DNA of 64,000 nt from positions 1 to 64,000 of the forward strand of contig CALXOJ010000001.1 of NCBI GenBank assembly GCA_944390005.1, in the 5' to 3' direction. The stretch is from an uncultured Spirochaetota bacterium. GTDB lineage: Bacteria > Spirochaetota > Spirochaetia > JAFGXN01. A program made the position numbers and the translations under genes. The notes under the pieces were generated by a model that saw only the letters and a program-made list of their open reading frames with translations, was not told the DNA's origin and ran no database searches. Positions 32,201-40,900 of this stretch are shown piece after piece. Each line of letters opens with the position of its first letter. Position 1 is the stretch's first letter.

Positions 32201-32988
32201 TGGCGGACGACGAAGAAGATATCGTTAAAACCGAAACAGCTAAACTGAAAGCCAAAATTGAAGAGCTGCAGAATGCGGTTTCCGAAAGTGAAGCAGCTGC
32301 CAAAGCGGCGCAAACCGATTCGGAACGCATTTCTGCACTGCTGCAGGCGTATGAACTCAGTATTGACTTGGTCGGTTACACTATCATGATCACTGACTTT
32401 GCTTATCCGATTACAAAGGTAAAAAACGAATCTTGGCTGACGGAAGGACGAAAGGTGTGCTTGCGTGCCATCATCATTATGGAAGAATTGGTGACCGGGT
32501 TTGTGGAGACAGATTTTGCTTCGGTTGAGGAGAAGCTGCTGCCGCTGGAAGAAGTGATCGATGACGATGAAAAGTGGCGGCTGGTGCGAAAAACGGGATT
32601 CGCCATCAGTACTTTCTGCGATTCTTTTATGGAAAATTCAAAATGGAAGTGGATTTTGGTTGAAATCCGCGCCCGTTTTGCCGTTATCGTCAAAAATTTA
32701 ATCAACTATAAGACTTTTACCGCACTCAATGTGCCGAATCAGCCCGGCTACGAATCGCGTTTTTACCTTGTGGAAACGGCGAAAAAGCTGATGCAGGAAG
32801 CTGCCGATAACTACCGGGAAAAATATGAAATTGCGGGACAGAACATTTCCGACATCAATACTGCCATTCACTACCTTTCGGCACTGAGACAAATTCATGT
32901 TTACTTGGGAGAGTCCGTTCCCGCCGAAGACGTCAAAAAGAGAATCGAAGTGTGGACGGCCAAGATGAAGGACGATTCCCGCAGTTAA
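32200..32988 (+). CDS. Conserved protein with an N-terminal coiled coil, unknown
   Basis: A 262-residue cytoplasmic protein. Residues 1-45 form a charged coiled coil (EDIVKTETAKLKAKIEEL); the rest is helical with an 'SIDLVGYTIMITDFAYPITKVK' segment and 'IHYLSALRQIHVYLGES' near the end. There is no transmembrane segment and no known motif. It is coupled to recN through a 1-nt overlap (TGATG), and its end overlaps the convergent GH57 gene by 4 nt. A link with DNA repair is suggested only by that coupling. Confidence 0.6.
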   Translation: MADDEEDIVKTETAKLKAKIEELQNAVSESEAAAKAAQTDSERISALLQAYELSIDLVGYTIMITDFAYPITKVKNESWLTEGRKVCLRAIIIMEELVTGFVETDFASVEEKLLPLEEVIDDDEKWRLVRKTGFAISTFCDSFMENSKWKWILVEIRARFAVIVKNLINYKTFTALNVPNQPGYESRFYLVETAKKLMQEAADNYREKYEIAGQNISDINTAIHYLSALRQIHVYLGESVPAEDVKKRIEVWTAKMKDDSRS

Positions 32989-35234
32989 GACGGGTTGCTC
33001 AATCCGAGAATGGTCCTCAGTTTCCGATAACTTTCATTATCGATGCCGAACGGAAGCGGTGCCGAAAAGACGAAATTCTGTAAAAACGCTTTATTCAGTG
33101 TAAGCGGCGATCGGTCGATGGTTTCGATCGTTTCCATTAAAATTGCCAAATCTTTTCCGTTTTTCTTTTTGTAAATTCGCATCAGTTCATTGTACAAGTA
33201 TTTATGCAGAGCGATTTCCAATTCGTATGCAGGATCGGTCATTTCGGAAATTTCTTTCATTCGATGAGTTTTCAAAAGCTGAATGATTTCCTTTCGTCGG
33301 TTTCGATAGCGGCAGCGCGGCGAGCAGAGGTACTGCAGTCGATAAAAAACGACAATAGCGATCGAATCGCGCATGATTGACGGGTTAATGGCATTGATGA
33401 TCGAAAACGTCTGAAAAAATCGCCGGCTATTCTTTCTTAAATGCGGAAAAAGCGATTTAATGAATTGACGGATGTGGTGGCTTTCGATGTAGTCGTCAAA
33501 CGCAAAATCGTCAAATTTTTTTGTTTTTCCGTTATTGGAGATTAAGAGGCGAAACGAGTCTCCGGGAAAAGTAAACCGCCAGCGGAGATGAAAAATTTCC
33601 GACGTTGAATCTTTTTTGACAGTCAGTGTGCGCCGTCCGATTTTCAGGAGCGAAAGACCGTTTGAGCGCGTCGGCTTTGAATCAAATCGGCCGAGAAGAA
33701 TGTAGGCTGCAGCCGCCTTTTCAACGGAATACTTCTGCGGTTTGACATAACGGTTGAAGATGTCGCGGCCGTTTCCTTGTTCCGGTAAATTGCTTTGCGC
33801 TGCGGCCAAGTGAGAGCAGAGAAGTTCGGTTAAATCTTCGTCCGTATAGCGCCGAAAGATTTCGGCAGCGCGTGCTGCGTAGCACATATTTTGCACCGGT
33901 TCGATACCTGAAAGTTCTGCAAAAAACCATCCGCACGATGTGTACATGAATTGCGCAAGTTTAAATCCTTCAAGAAGATTCAGCAGGTCGATTCGATTGC
34001 GTTTTGTATTTTTTTTCAGGAAACGACCGGCAAATTCTTCCGGTGCTGTTTTGCCGCAAAGCACATCAATGTATTTTTCCGCAACGACCGCAGGCGCTTC
34101 CGTTGTCAGTTTAGCGGTTTCCGCTTCAAACAGAATATCAATTCGTCGGCGGAGAGCGTCGAATGATTCCCTTAAAGGCGTCCGCCACTTTTGATTCCAT
34201 TCGGAGGGCCCTCCTGTGGAGCAGCCGCAGTCCTTATACCACCGTGAAACGCCGTGAAAGCAGCTCCACGACGATCCTTTTCCCGCTTCGCCTTTTTGCA
34301 AAGAAGCTGTCAGGCTCGGAGGATTGCGGTCAAGAAAGTATCCATAGTTGGAAAAACGGAACGGTGCGCTCTCTCCATCGGATTCGATTTTTTTTCGCAG
34401 CGCAGCAAGGCACATATCGGCGTACGCTTCATGATGACCGTAAATTTCGCCGTCAGTGGCAGTATGGAGCAGGGTTCCCGGAGCTTTTTCCGCAAAGTTT
34501 TTTAGTTTTTCATAAAACGAATCGGCATTTTGCAGATAGTGTCCGAATGAGATGCCTTGCGCCAGAATATGGTTGTAAAAAAATGCAGCCAAGGAGCCGC
34601 CGTTGCTTCCTTTTAAAAGGTAGGCTGATCGGGAAACAGAGAGGGGATCGGTAACTTTTGTCATCTTCCCCGTTTTCGGATCTTCGACCGCCTCAGCTTG
34701 CCACGGAGAAAGAATGATGAAACGGATGCCGGCCTCAATCAGGCAGTCAACGGTTTCCTGATTGACGGCGGTTTCGGCGAGCCACATTCCTTCCGGGTCC
34801 CGGTGAAAGTGAGAACGGAAATCTTCGAGTCCCCATTGAATTTGAATTCGTTTGTCGGCGCGGGAGGCAAGCGGCATGATGACGTGGTTATAAACCTGCG
34901 CGATGGCGTTGCCGTGACCGCCGTTTTTTTGGATGCTGATTTTATCGGCTTCAATAATTTTTTCATAAATATTCGGGCTTTCGGTTTTTAACCAATGCAT
35001 CAGCGTCGGTCCGAAATTGAATGAGAGGATTTCGTAATTATTGGAAATGTCAAGAATTTCACCGTAAGCTCCCAGGTAGCGGGAGTAGCAATTGGCGGCA
35101 TAACACTCTTGAGTGATGCGTTTGTTCCAATCGTGAAACGGCGCTGCGCTCGGTTGGTTGGGAATTAAGCCTGTCCACGGGTTTTCCCGCGGCGGTTGAT
35201 AAAAATGTCCGTGTAAGATCAAATCTGTCTGCAT
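32985..35234 (-). CDS. GH57 family glycoside hydrolase with DUF3536
   Basis: A 749-residue protein of the GH57 family, which acts on alpha-glucans. The motifs are 'LHGHFYQPPRENPW' (motif 1), 'GGHGNAIAQVYNH' (motif 2), 'GMWLAETAVN' with the nucleophile Glu (motif 3) and 'TDGEIYGHHE' with the acid Asp (motif 4). The second half is the DUF3536-type extension. The start is the ATG at 35232-35234; it has no ribosome site but a TATAAT only 6 nt before it, so the message is probably leaderless. It faces away from the DUF4912 gene and its GH57 neighbour and probably shares their role in glycogen or maltodextrin turnover. Confidence 0.85.
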   Translation of the reverse strand: MQTDLILHGHFYQPPRENPWTGLIPNQPSAAPFHDWNKRITQECYAANCYSRYLGAYGEILDISNNYEILSFNFGPTLMHWLKTESPNIYEKIIEADKISIQKNGGHGNAIAQVYNHVIMPLASRADKRIQIQWGLEDFRSHFHRDPEGMWLAETAVNQETVDCLIEAGIRFIILSPWQAEAVEDPKTGKMTKVTDPLSVSRSAYLLKGSNGGSLAAFFYNHILAQGISFGHYLQNADSFYEKLKNFAEKAPGTLLHTATDGEIYGHHEAYADMCLAALRKKIESDGESAPFRFSNYGYFLDRNPPSLTASLQKGEAGKGSSWSCFHGVSRWYKDCGCSTGGPSEWNQKWRTPLRESFDALRRRIDILFEAETAKLTTEAPAVVAEKYIDVLCGKTAPEEFAGRFLKKNTKRNRIDLLNLLEGFKLAQFMYTSCGWFFAELSGIEPVQNMCYAARAAEIFRRYTDEDLTELLCSHLAAAQSNLPEQGNGRDIFNRYVKPQKYSVEKAAAAYILLGRFDSKPTRSNGLSLLKIGRRTLTVKKDSTSEIFHLRWRFTFPGDSFRLLISNNGKTKKFDDFAFDDYIESHHIRQFIKSLFPHLRKNSRRFFQTFSIINAINPSIMRDSIAIVVFYRLQYLCSPRCRYRNRRKEIIQLLKTHRMKEISEMTDPAYELEIALHKYLYNELMRIYKKKNGKDLAILMETIETIDRSPLTLNKAFLQNFVFSAPLPFGIDNESYRKLRTILGLSNPS

Positions 35235-35240
35235 GCGCCC

Positions 35241-35268
35241 ATTATACACCATTATTTGAAATTCGCAA
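35241..35268 (-). promoter_or_regulatory. Promoter giving a leaderless GH57 transcript
   Basis: On the minus strand TTGCGA (35263-35268) and a perfect TATAAT (35241-35246) are 16 nt apart, and the ATG begins 6 nt after the -10 box. Transcription would start at or next to the first codon. Confidence 0.65.
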
Positions 35269-35309
35269 AAGATTTTTTTTGAGGGAAAACGGAAATAAAA
35301 TTTTCGGCA

Positions 35310-35338
35310 TTGACAAAGAAAACGGCGTTATTTATAAT
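35310..35338 (+). promoter_or_regulatory. Strong promoter of the DUF4912/GH57 pair
   Basis: TTGACA (35310-35315) and TATAAT (35333-35338) match the consensus exactly with a 17-nt spacer. It is back to back with the leaderless GH57 promoter, 42 nt apart. Confidence 0.9.
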
Positions 35339-35386
35339 TATTGATAGTTGTTCTGTTTAAAAAATCATATCAGGAGTGAGTGACGA

Positions 35387-36094
35387 ATGACTAAGTCGGA
35401 TTTGCTGAAATTGCCGCGAAAGAAGCTGGCGGAGATTGCCGAAGAATTTTCTCTCAGCTTGGACGATTACGATTCCAAAGAAGAATTTATCGAAGATCTG
35501 TTTGAGGCGGCGGCTGAAGAGACGCGGGAAAGTTTAAAAGCGAACAATACGGTTTCACAAATTCGTCGTTCAAAATTTGTTTTTAACAGTGAGTTGAGTT
35601 TGATTTTATCAAAAATCGAATCGGAAAGCTGTGAAAATTCGGCATTGTTTGTCAATACTTTTTTTAAGGCAATTTTGCGGGACAATCAATGGGTTTTTGT
35701 TTTGTGGCAAATCTCTAATGTCGATTCGATGAATTTTCGTCTGAATGATCATGATTACCGGCTTTTAATCCGTGTTTGCGAATGCGAGGCGGAGGGCGAT
35801 GCTTTGAAATTGGTGGATGATTTTGAGATTGAAGTGCTGGCAACCGATTCGACTCACTATATCAACCTCCCGCATCAAAATCGTTATTATTATATGGAAC
35901 TTTTCTGCGTGCGTGATTCTTCCCGAATCATGTTGGCCCGCACCAATACGGTTTTTTCTCCGCAGTTGAGATTTGATAATTCGAGCGGTTTCGTTAATAT
36001 TGATTCACTCTTAATTTCAAATAAAATATACGAAAGTGTTATTTGTCCTCCGCCGGAGTCCGATTCTTCGGCTCAAAAAATTATTCGAGATTGA
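35387..36094 (+). CDS. DUF4912 protein with Rho-N-like start
   Basis: A 235-residue protein. The first 40 residues resemble the SAP-like Rho N-terminal fold ('TKSDLLKLPRKKLAEIAEEF'). The DUF4912 domain follows ('VFVLWQISN', 'YRLLIRVCECEA', 'LPHQNRYYYMELF'), with a Trp and paired Tyr typical of that family. Members often sit beside GH57 branching enzymes, as here (25 nt before the next gene). A carbohydrate-binding or regulatory role in glucan synthesis is plausible. A GGAGTGAG ribosome site lies 6 nt before ATG. Confidence 0.75.
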   Translation: MTKSDLLKLPRKKLAEIAEEFSLSLDDYDSKEEFIEDLFEAAAEETRESLKANNTVSQIRRSKFVFNSELSLILSKIESESCENSALFVNTFFKAILRDNQWVFVLWQISNVDSMNFRLNDHDYRLLIRVCECEAEGDALKLVDDFEIEVLATDSTHYINLPHQNRYYYMELFCVRDSSRIMLARTNTVFSPQLRFDNSSGFVNIDSLLISNKIYESVICPPPESDSSAQKIIRD

Positions 36095-36118
36095 AGCAGA
36101 TAAGGGAGATTTTCCGCT

Positions 36119-37684
36119 ATGAAGGGCAGTTTGAATTTGATCTTGCAGTCTCACTTGCCGTTTGTTCGGCATCCCGAGTATTCTTCTTTTTTGGAAGAAA
36201 ATTGGTTTTTTGAAGCAATGGACGAGTCGTACCTTCCGCTTCTTCGTGCTTTCGATTCACTTGAGCGCGATGGTGTTCCGTTTCGGATGACGATTTCACT
36301 CTCTCCGACGCTGTTGTCAATGATGAGTGACGAATTTCTGCAGGAACGCTATGTCGGGCACTTAAAAAAAATGATTGCGTTGGCAAAAAAAGAATTGGAA
36401 CGTGTTTCCGATGATGAAAAATTCGGGCCTCTTGCGGGTATGTATCACGATTTATATACGCGTAATTATGAAGACTTTGTCAAACGGTACCAGCACGACG
36501 TTATCGGTCGGTTTTTAAAATATGAAAAATCGGGACATTTGGAATTGATTACAACAGCAGCTACATACGCGTATCTGCCGCTTTACGAGTCGGAGCCGGC
36601 GGTTGTAAAAACACAAATCAACGCCGCTGTTCAGCTTTTCGAATCGTGTTTCGAACATCGGCCCCGCGGTTTTTGGCTGCCGGATATGGGGTATTTTCCG
36701 GGGTTGGAAAAATATCTGAAAAATGCCGGAATTGCCTATTTTTTTACTTCCGCTCACGGATTGCTTTTAGGGAAAGATGAGGCGTCTTGCGGTGTTTTTT
36801 CTTCATATAAAACTCCTAACGGAACGTATTTTTTTGCAAGAGACGTTGACTCCGGTTTGGTTGTGCCTTCTTATGCCGCCGCTCCCGTTTATCGTGAGTT
36901 TTACCGCGATATCGGCTTTGATTTGCCGTTTGATTACGTCCGTGACTATATGCCCGATAAAAAGAACAGGGTTTTTACCGGTATTAAATATTATGCCGTT
37001 ACCGGTTCTGAAGACAAAAACGTTTACAATATTGATGCGGCGCAGAAGCAGGTGAGAGAGCATGCGGCTGATTTTATAAAGACGGTCAATTTACGCTTTG
37101 AAAAATTGTCTCATCAAATGAGTAAAGAGCCGGTCATTACGGCTCCGTTTGATACAGAGTTGTTTGGTCACGGTTGGTTTGAGGGAGTGCAATGGATTGA
37201 AGAGGTTTTTCGGCAGTCACAGAAAAATGACATCTTCTCTTGGGGTGTTCCGACGGAGTATATTGCCAGAAATCGCGATGCGGAAACGGTTTCTCCGATT
37301 TTTTCAAGTTGGGGAAACAAAGGATTTTCTGAAGTTTGGTTCCATGAAAAGAACGATTGGGTGCACAAGCCGATTTTTCAATCCATTGAAATGATGAAGG
37401 ATTTTGTCTTTCGATTTCCCAATGAAGGAGCTCTTAAGGAGAGGATCTTGAATCAGGCGCTGAGAGAAGTGCTTTTAATGCAGGCGTCGGACTGGCCGTT
37501 TATTTTGTATAATGCGACAGACGTCGCTTATGCGGAGTCTCGAATCAAAGGGCATGTGGAGAATTTTAACCGGATTTATGATAATTTGTGCAGTAATGAA
37601 ATCGATGCAGAGTGGTTGATTGCGTTGACTCAGCGAAATAACATATTCCCTCTTCTTGATTACAGGACGTTTACCGATGAATGA
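36119..37684 (+). CDS. GH57 protein of the branching-enzyme (DUF1957) type
   Basis: A 521-residue member of the GH57 group that includes 1,4-alpha-glucan branching enzymes. Motif 1 is 'LQSHLPFVRHPEY', motif 4 'APFDTELFGHGWFEG' keeps the catalytic Asp, and the C-terminal DUF1957 helices end in 'LIALTQRNNIFPLLDYRTF'. In motif 3 the usual 'WLPE' is 'WLPD': position 189, where the nucleophile Glu is expected, is Asp (GAT). Activity may be reduced or absent. It is transcribed with the DUF4912 gene and closed by a strong terminator. Confidence 0.85.
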   Translation: MKGSLNLILQSHLPFVRHPEYSSFLEENWFFEAMDESYLPLLRAFDSLERDGVPFRMTISLSPTLLSMMSDEFLQERYVGHLKKMIALAKKELERVSDDEKFGPLAGMYHDLYTRNYEDFVKRYQHDVIGRFLKYEKSGHLELITTAATYAYLPLYESEPAVVKTQINAAVQLFESCFEHRPRGFWLPDMGYFPGLEKYLKNAGIAYFFTSAHGLLLGKDEASCGVFSSYKTPNGTYFFARDVDSGLVVPSYAAAPVYREFYRDIGFDLPFDYVRDYMPDKKNRVFTGIKYYAVTGSEDKNVYNIDAAQKQVREHAADFIKTVNLRFEKLSHQMSKEPVITAPFDTELFGHGWFEGVQWIEEVFRQSQKNDIFSWGVPTEYIARNRDAETVSPIFSSWGNKGFSEVWFHEKNDWVHKPIFQSIEMMKDFVFRFPNEGALKERILNQALREVLLMQASDWPFILYNATDVAYAESRIKGHVENFNRIYDNLCSNEIDAEWLIALTQRNNIFPLLDYRTFTDE

Positions 37685-37689
37685 AAAGG

Positions 37690-37714
37690 GCGGAGCGAAA
37701 GCTCCGCTTTTTTT
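37690..37714 (+). terminator. Rho-independent terminator
   Basis: A perfect stem GCGGAGC / GCTCCGC with a GAAA tetraloop is followed by seven T residues. It insulates the GH57 genes from the division cluster. Confidence 0.95.
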
Positions 37715-37763
37715 ATGCGCTTTCGGCTTTTTTCAAAAAAACTTTAAAAAAAAATTTTTTCTG

Positions 37764-37793
37764 TTGACAAAAAGGGAACAAGTGCATTATTAT
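37764..37793 (+). promoter_or_regulatory. Promoter of the division/wall (mra) cluster
   Basis: TTGACA (37764-37769) and TATTAT (37788-37793) with an 18-nt spacer. The likely start point falls at the MraZ boxes. Confidence 0.8.
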
Positions 37794-37800
37794 GAGAAAT

Positions 37801-37846
37801 GTGGTAAAAAGTGGTAAATAAACTACTTTTGTGAGAGATTGTGGGA
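37801..37846 (+). promoter_or_regulatory. MraZ operator boxes
   Basis: GTGGTA occurs at 37801 and 37811, GTGAGA at 37831 and GTGGGA at 37841, all in register of 10 bp. MraZ is known to bind such GTGG-type repeats upstream of its own gene. The array covers the predicted start of transcription, which fits autorepression. Confidence 0.7.
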
Positions 37847-37847
37847 A

Positions 37848-38294
37848 ATGTTTCAAGGGCAATTCAATGCAGCCATTGACGAAAAAGGCCGACTCACTAT
37901 TCCGGGAAAACTCAAAGAGTTGCTGGGAGGGGACAATCTTGTCGTTACCAACGGTGACGGCAGGAATCTTTGGTGTTATCTTCCGGAAGAGTGGCAGCGC
38001 ACACGCGATCGGGTGCTTGAAAACGTTTCTCAATACACACAGGATGGACGCCTGATTATGAGGCGTTTTATTGCGCCGGCACAGGAAGTTGAACCTGATA
38101 AAACAGGGCGGTTTCTTCTTCCGCAGGCGCTGCGTGACGGTGCCGGACTGAAAAAGGATGTTGTCGTTTTGGGGATGGCGACTTACATTGAGGTTTGGAG
38201 TCGGGAGGCGTTCGATACTTACATGGAGGGAGTCGAGGCTCGGTACGGAGAAGCGCTCGCGGAAGCTCTCGGGTCTGTTCGTGTAAAGCCGTAA
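37848..38294 (+). CDS. mraZ: Transcriptional regulator MraZ
   Basis: A 148-residue ring-forming DNA-binding protein of the AbrB-like fold, with the two family repeats 'FNAAIDEKGRLTIP' and 'QEVEPDKTGRFLLPQALRDGAGL'. It controls the division and wall cluster. The ATG at 37848 gives the canonical 'MFQGQF' start. The stop codon overlaps the start of rsmH. Operator boxes lie directly upstream. Confidence 0.95.
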   Translation: MFQGQFNAAIDEKGRLTIPGKLKELLGGDNLVVTNGDGRNLWCYLPEEWQRTRDRVLENVSQYTQDGRLIMRRFIAPAQEVEPDKTGRFLLPQALRDGAGLKKDVVVLGMATYIEVWSREAFDTYMEGVEARYGEALAEALGSVRVKP

Positions 38295-39244
38295 TGTACA
38301 AAGCGATTCATCGTCCTGTTTTGGCTGCCGAAACGCTGCGGCTGCTGGCGCCCGATGTGCGCAGCGATGCTCTTTTTGTTGATGCAACGACCGGTGAGGG
38401 CGGTCATACGGAGCTGTTTTTAAGCAGCTGTCCGCGTTTGACGGCAATTGCCTTGGATGCGGATGCGCGAATTCAGGAAAAAGCGAAGGAGCGGCTTGCT
38501 TGTTTTTTGCCGCGAGTGACCTTTGTTCGCGCATGGTTTGATGAATTTTTTGCAAATTATCCGTTTGAAAGACGGCCCGATATCATTCTGTTTGATTTAG
38601 GGATCAGTATCTTTCATTATGAAAGATCCGGCGGCGGTTTTTCATTTTCCAAAGATGAGCCGTTGGATATGCGTTTGGATTCGTCGAACGGAAAAAGTGC
38701 GGCGGATTTGATAGGCGGTCTCGATGAGCGGGAGCTGGCGGATTTGATTTTCCGTTACGGCGAAGAGCGCTATTCCCGGTCAATTGCGCCGGCACTGCAA
38801 AAAGCATTGCGGAACGGCCGCTTGAAAACCGCCAGAGCGGCGGCTGAGGTGATTGCGGAAGCTGTTCCTCCGGCTTACCGTCGGGGGCATTTGCATCCGG
38901 CGACAAAGAGTTTTCAGGCGCTTAGGATGGCTGTTAACGATGAACCCGGAAGGTTGGTGCGCGCGTTAAACGGAGCTTTTTCCGTTTTGAATCCCGGGGG
39001 AGTGCTTGGCGTGATTTCGTTTCATTCGCTTGAAGATCGCGCGGTGAAGCAGTTTATGAAGACGAAGGTCGGTGAGCGGCATTCGGTGAATAAATACAGA
39101 CCCTCTCCGCAGTTTGTTGCGGCTGAAGGCGAACTGTTGACGCCGAAGCCGGTATCAGCCGACGCGGCAGAAATAAAAGAAAATCCTCCGTCCCGTTCTG
39201 CGAAACTGAGGGTTATAAGGAAGAAGAAAGATGAAATCGAATAA
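38294..39244 (+). CDS. rsmH: 16S rRNA (cytosine-1402-N4) methyltransferase
   Basis: A 316-residue SAM-dependent methyltransferase (MraW) that modifies 16S rRNA C1402. Seen motifs: 'HRPVLAAETLRLL' start, 'FVDATTGEGGHTELFL' for SAM, 'DIILFDLGIS' and 'GGFSFSKDEPLDMRLD', then 'KSFQALRMAVNDE' and 'GGVLGVISFHSLEDRAVKQF'. The ATG at 38294 overlaps the mraZ stop by 1 nt. Length is normal. Confidence 0.95.
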   Translation: MYKAIHRPVLAAETLRLLAPDVRSDALFVDATTGEGGHTELFLSSCPRLTAIALDADARIQEKAKERLACFLPRVTFVRAWFDEFFANYPFERRPDIILFDLGISIFHYERSGGGFSFSKDEPLDMRLDSSNGKSAADLIGGLDERELADLIFRYGEERYSRSIAPALQKALRNGRLKTARAAAEVIAEAVPPAYRRGHLHPATKSFQALRMAVNDEPGRLVRALNGAFSVLNPGGVLGVISFHSLEDRAVKQFMKTKVGERHSVNKYRPSPQFVAAEGELLTPKPVSADAAEIKENPPSRSAKLRVIRKKKDEIE

Positions 39245-39509
39245 ACTTTGGATGGCTGTCTTTTTAATTCCCGCGTTTGCGTTGCTGCAGATTGCGGTGA
39301 TTCACGTTTACCGTGAGGCAGTAAAAGAAGAAAGAAAGGCGTTCGAAGAACAAGTTGAGTTGTATAACAGCAATCGGCAGACCGTTATCGAGTTGACGGG
39401 GCGGCAATCTCCGGCGGAGATTGAACGAACTTTGGTTGAGAGCGGCGTCGAAATTCAGGATGCGGGCGAAGTTGATGTAATCAAAATCAGGAGGACCGGA
39501 ACGGAATGA
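39231..39509 (+). CDS. ftsL: FtsL-like septal membrane protein
   Basis: A 92-residue bitopic protein: short N-terminus, one transmembrane segment (LWMAVFLIPAFALLQIAVIHVY), then a coiled coil with heptads (KEERKAFEEQVELYNS). That shape, size and position between rsmH and murF identify FtsL, although the sequence itself is poorly conserved. It should recruit FtsQ and activate FtsW in septal wall synthesis. It overlaps rsmH by 14 nt and murF by 4. Confidence 0.7.
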   Translation: MKSNKLWMAVFLIPAFALLQIAVIHVYREAVKEERKAFEEQVELYNSNRQTVIELTGRQSPAEIERTLVESGVEIQDAGEVDVIKIRRTGTE

Positions 39510-40882
39510 GAACCGTCGCTCTGTATGAATTGCTTCCGTTCGCCGTTTCGATTGCCGGTTCCGAAGAGAGAGGTTTTCGCGGTGTTGCCGTCGATTCTCG
39601 GGAGTGTGAAGAAAGCGCTCTGTTTGCGGCGCTGCCGGGGGAGAGGACCGACGGTCATCATTTTATTCCCGATTTGATTTCCGGCGGCGTGCGTGCGTTT
39701 TTGATTGCCCGTTGGTTTGCCGATGAGAATCAAGAGCGTTTAGACGGCTGGGTTAAAAACGACGGCGCTTCGTTTTTGATAGCGGAAGATGTGTTGAAGA
39801 CGCTGCAAAGAGCGGCTGAATGGTATTTGAGTCTGATGCCGCAGGTGCGCCGAATCGGAATTACAGGCAGCAGCGGCAAAACAACGGTAAAAGAGCTGAC
39901 AGCTGCCGTTTTGGGTCGGCGCTATCGAGTCGCCTACACCAAGGGTAATTTAAACTCTGAAATCGGATTGCCTTTGGTGGCATTTTCTGTCGATCCTGAC
40001 GATGAAATTGCTGTCTTTGAGATGGGGATTAATCATCCCGGAGAAATGGATGTACTGGTTCAAATCGTTAAACCGCAAACGGCGGTGATTACCAATATTA
40101 CATCAGCGCATGCCGGAATGTTTCCCGACAGAGACGGACTGATTCTGGAAAAAATGAAAATTCTTTCCCGTGCGGGAAACGAATTGACTGCTTTTGTCAA
40201 TCAAAATGACGAGAACCGTTCTCGTTATGAATCGACTTATCCCGGAACGTATATAAAATACGGTTTTGGGGTGACGCCGGCAGTAGAAGCGGTCGAAAAT
40301 CTCGGATACGAAGGTTGGCGATTGAGGATCGGCAGTGAAGAAATTGTTTCGCCTCTTTTCGGTCGGTATAATTTGGAGAATATTTGCGCGGCGGTTGCTG
40401 TCGGACGCGCCTTTGGCTTAACCGACGAAGAAGTTGCCGGCGGTATTGCATCGGTTCGCAGTGTCGGTTTCGGCCGCAGCTGCCTGAAAAACGGGCGTTT
40501 TTTTATCATTGAAGACTGTTACAATGCCAATCCTGGTTCCATGGCGGCAGCTGTCGACCTTTTTCGGGAGACGCCGTCGGAAGGGCGGCGGATTTTTGTT
40601 GCCGGCGCCATGCGTGAACTGGGAATCTGTTCGGATGAATGTCACCGCGAACTTGGCCGTCAAACGGCGGCGGCCGGTTTTGACGCCGTTTTATTTTACG
40701 GCGAGGAAGCGGCTGCGGCGTTTGAAGCGTTTGAGGCGGCAGGCGGTCAAAACGGATTTTTCACTACCGATTTTGAAGATTTGAAAAATCATTTGGCAGC
40801 GCAGGTGCATGACGGCGATCATATTTTGTTGAAAGGATCGCGCAGTCTCCAATTGGAACGTTTGGAATCGGTTTTGGTGTAA
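39506..40882 (+). CDS. murF: UDP-MurNAc-tripeptide:D-Ala-D-Ala ligase
   Basis: A 458-residue Mur ligase that adds D-Ala-D-Ala to complete the UDP-MurNAc-pentapeptide in the cytoplasm. The ATP loop is 'GITGSSGKTTVKELTAAVLG'; the middle domain has 'FEMGINHPGEMDVL' and 'NITSAHAG'; the C-terminal domain includes 'IEDCYNANPGSM', the MurF signature. Length is normal. It overlaps ftsL upstream. Confidence 0.95.
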   Translation: MRTVALYELLPFAVSIAGSEERGFRGVAVDSRECEESALFAALPGERTDGHHFIPDLISGGVRAFLIARWFADENQERLDGWVKNDGASFLIAEDVLKTLQRAAEWYLSLMPQVRRIGITGSSGKTTVKELTAAVLGRRYRVAYTKGNLNSEIGLPLVAFSVDPDDEIAVFEMGINHPGEMDVLVQIVKPQTAVITNITSAHAGMFPDRDGLILEKMKILSRAGNELTAFVNQNDENRSRYESTYPGTYIKYGFGVTPAVEAVENLGYEGWRLRIGSEEIVSPLFGRYNLENICAAVAVGRAFGLTDEEVAGGIASVRSVGFGRSCLKNGRFFIIEDCYNANPGSMAAAVDLFRETPSEGRRIFVAGAMRELGICSDECHRELGRQTAAAGFDAVLFYGEEAAAAFEAFEAAGGQNGFFTTDFEDLKNHLAAQVHDGDHILLKGSRSLQLERLESVLV

Positions 40883-40900
40883 ACAGAGGCGGGAGGGGTT

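Noticed and set aside
38195-38293. N-terminal extension of rsmH into mraZ
   Set aside because: The family starts with a short lead before 'HRPVL', matching the ATG at 38294 that overlaps the mraZ stop; the extension is a frame shadow of mraZ.
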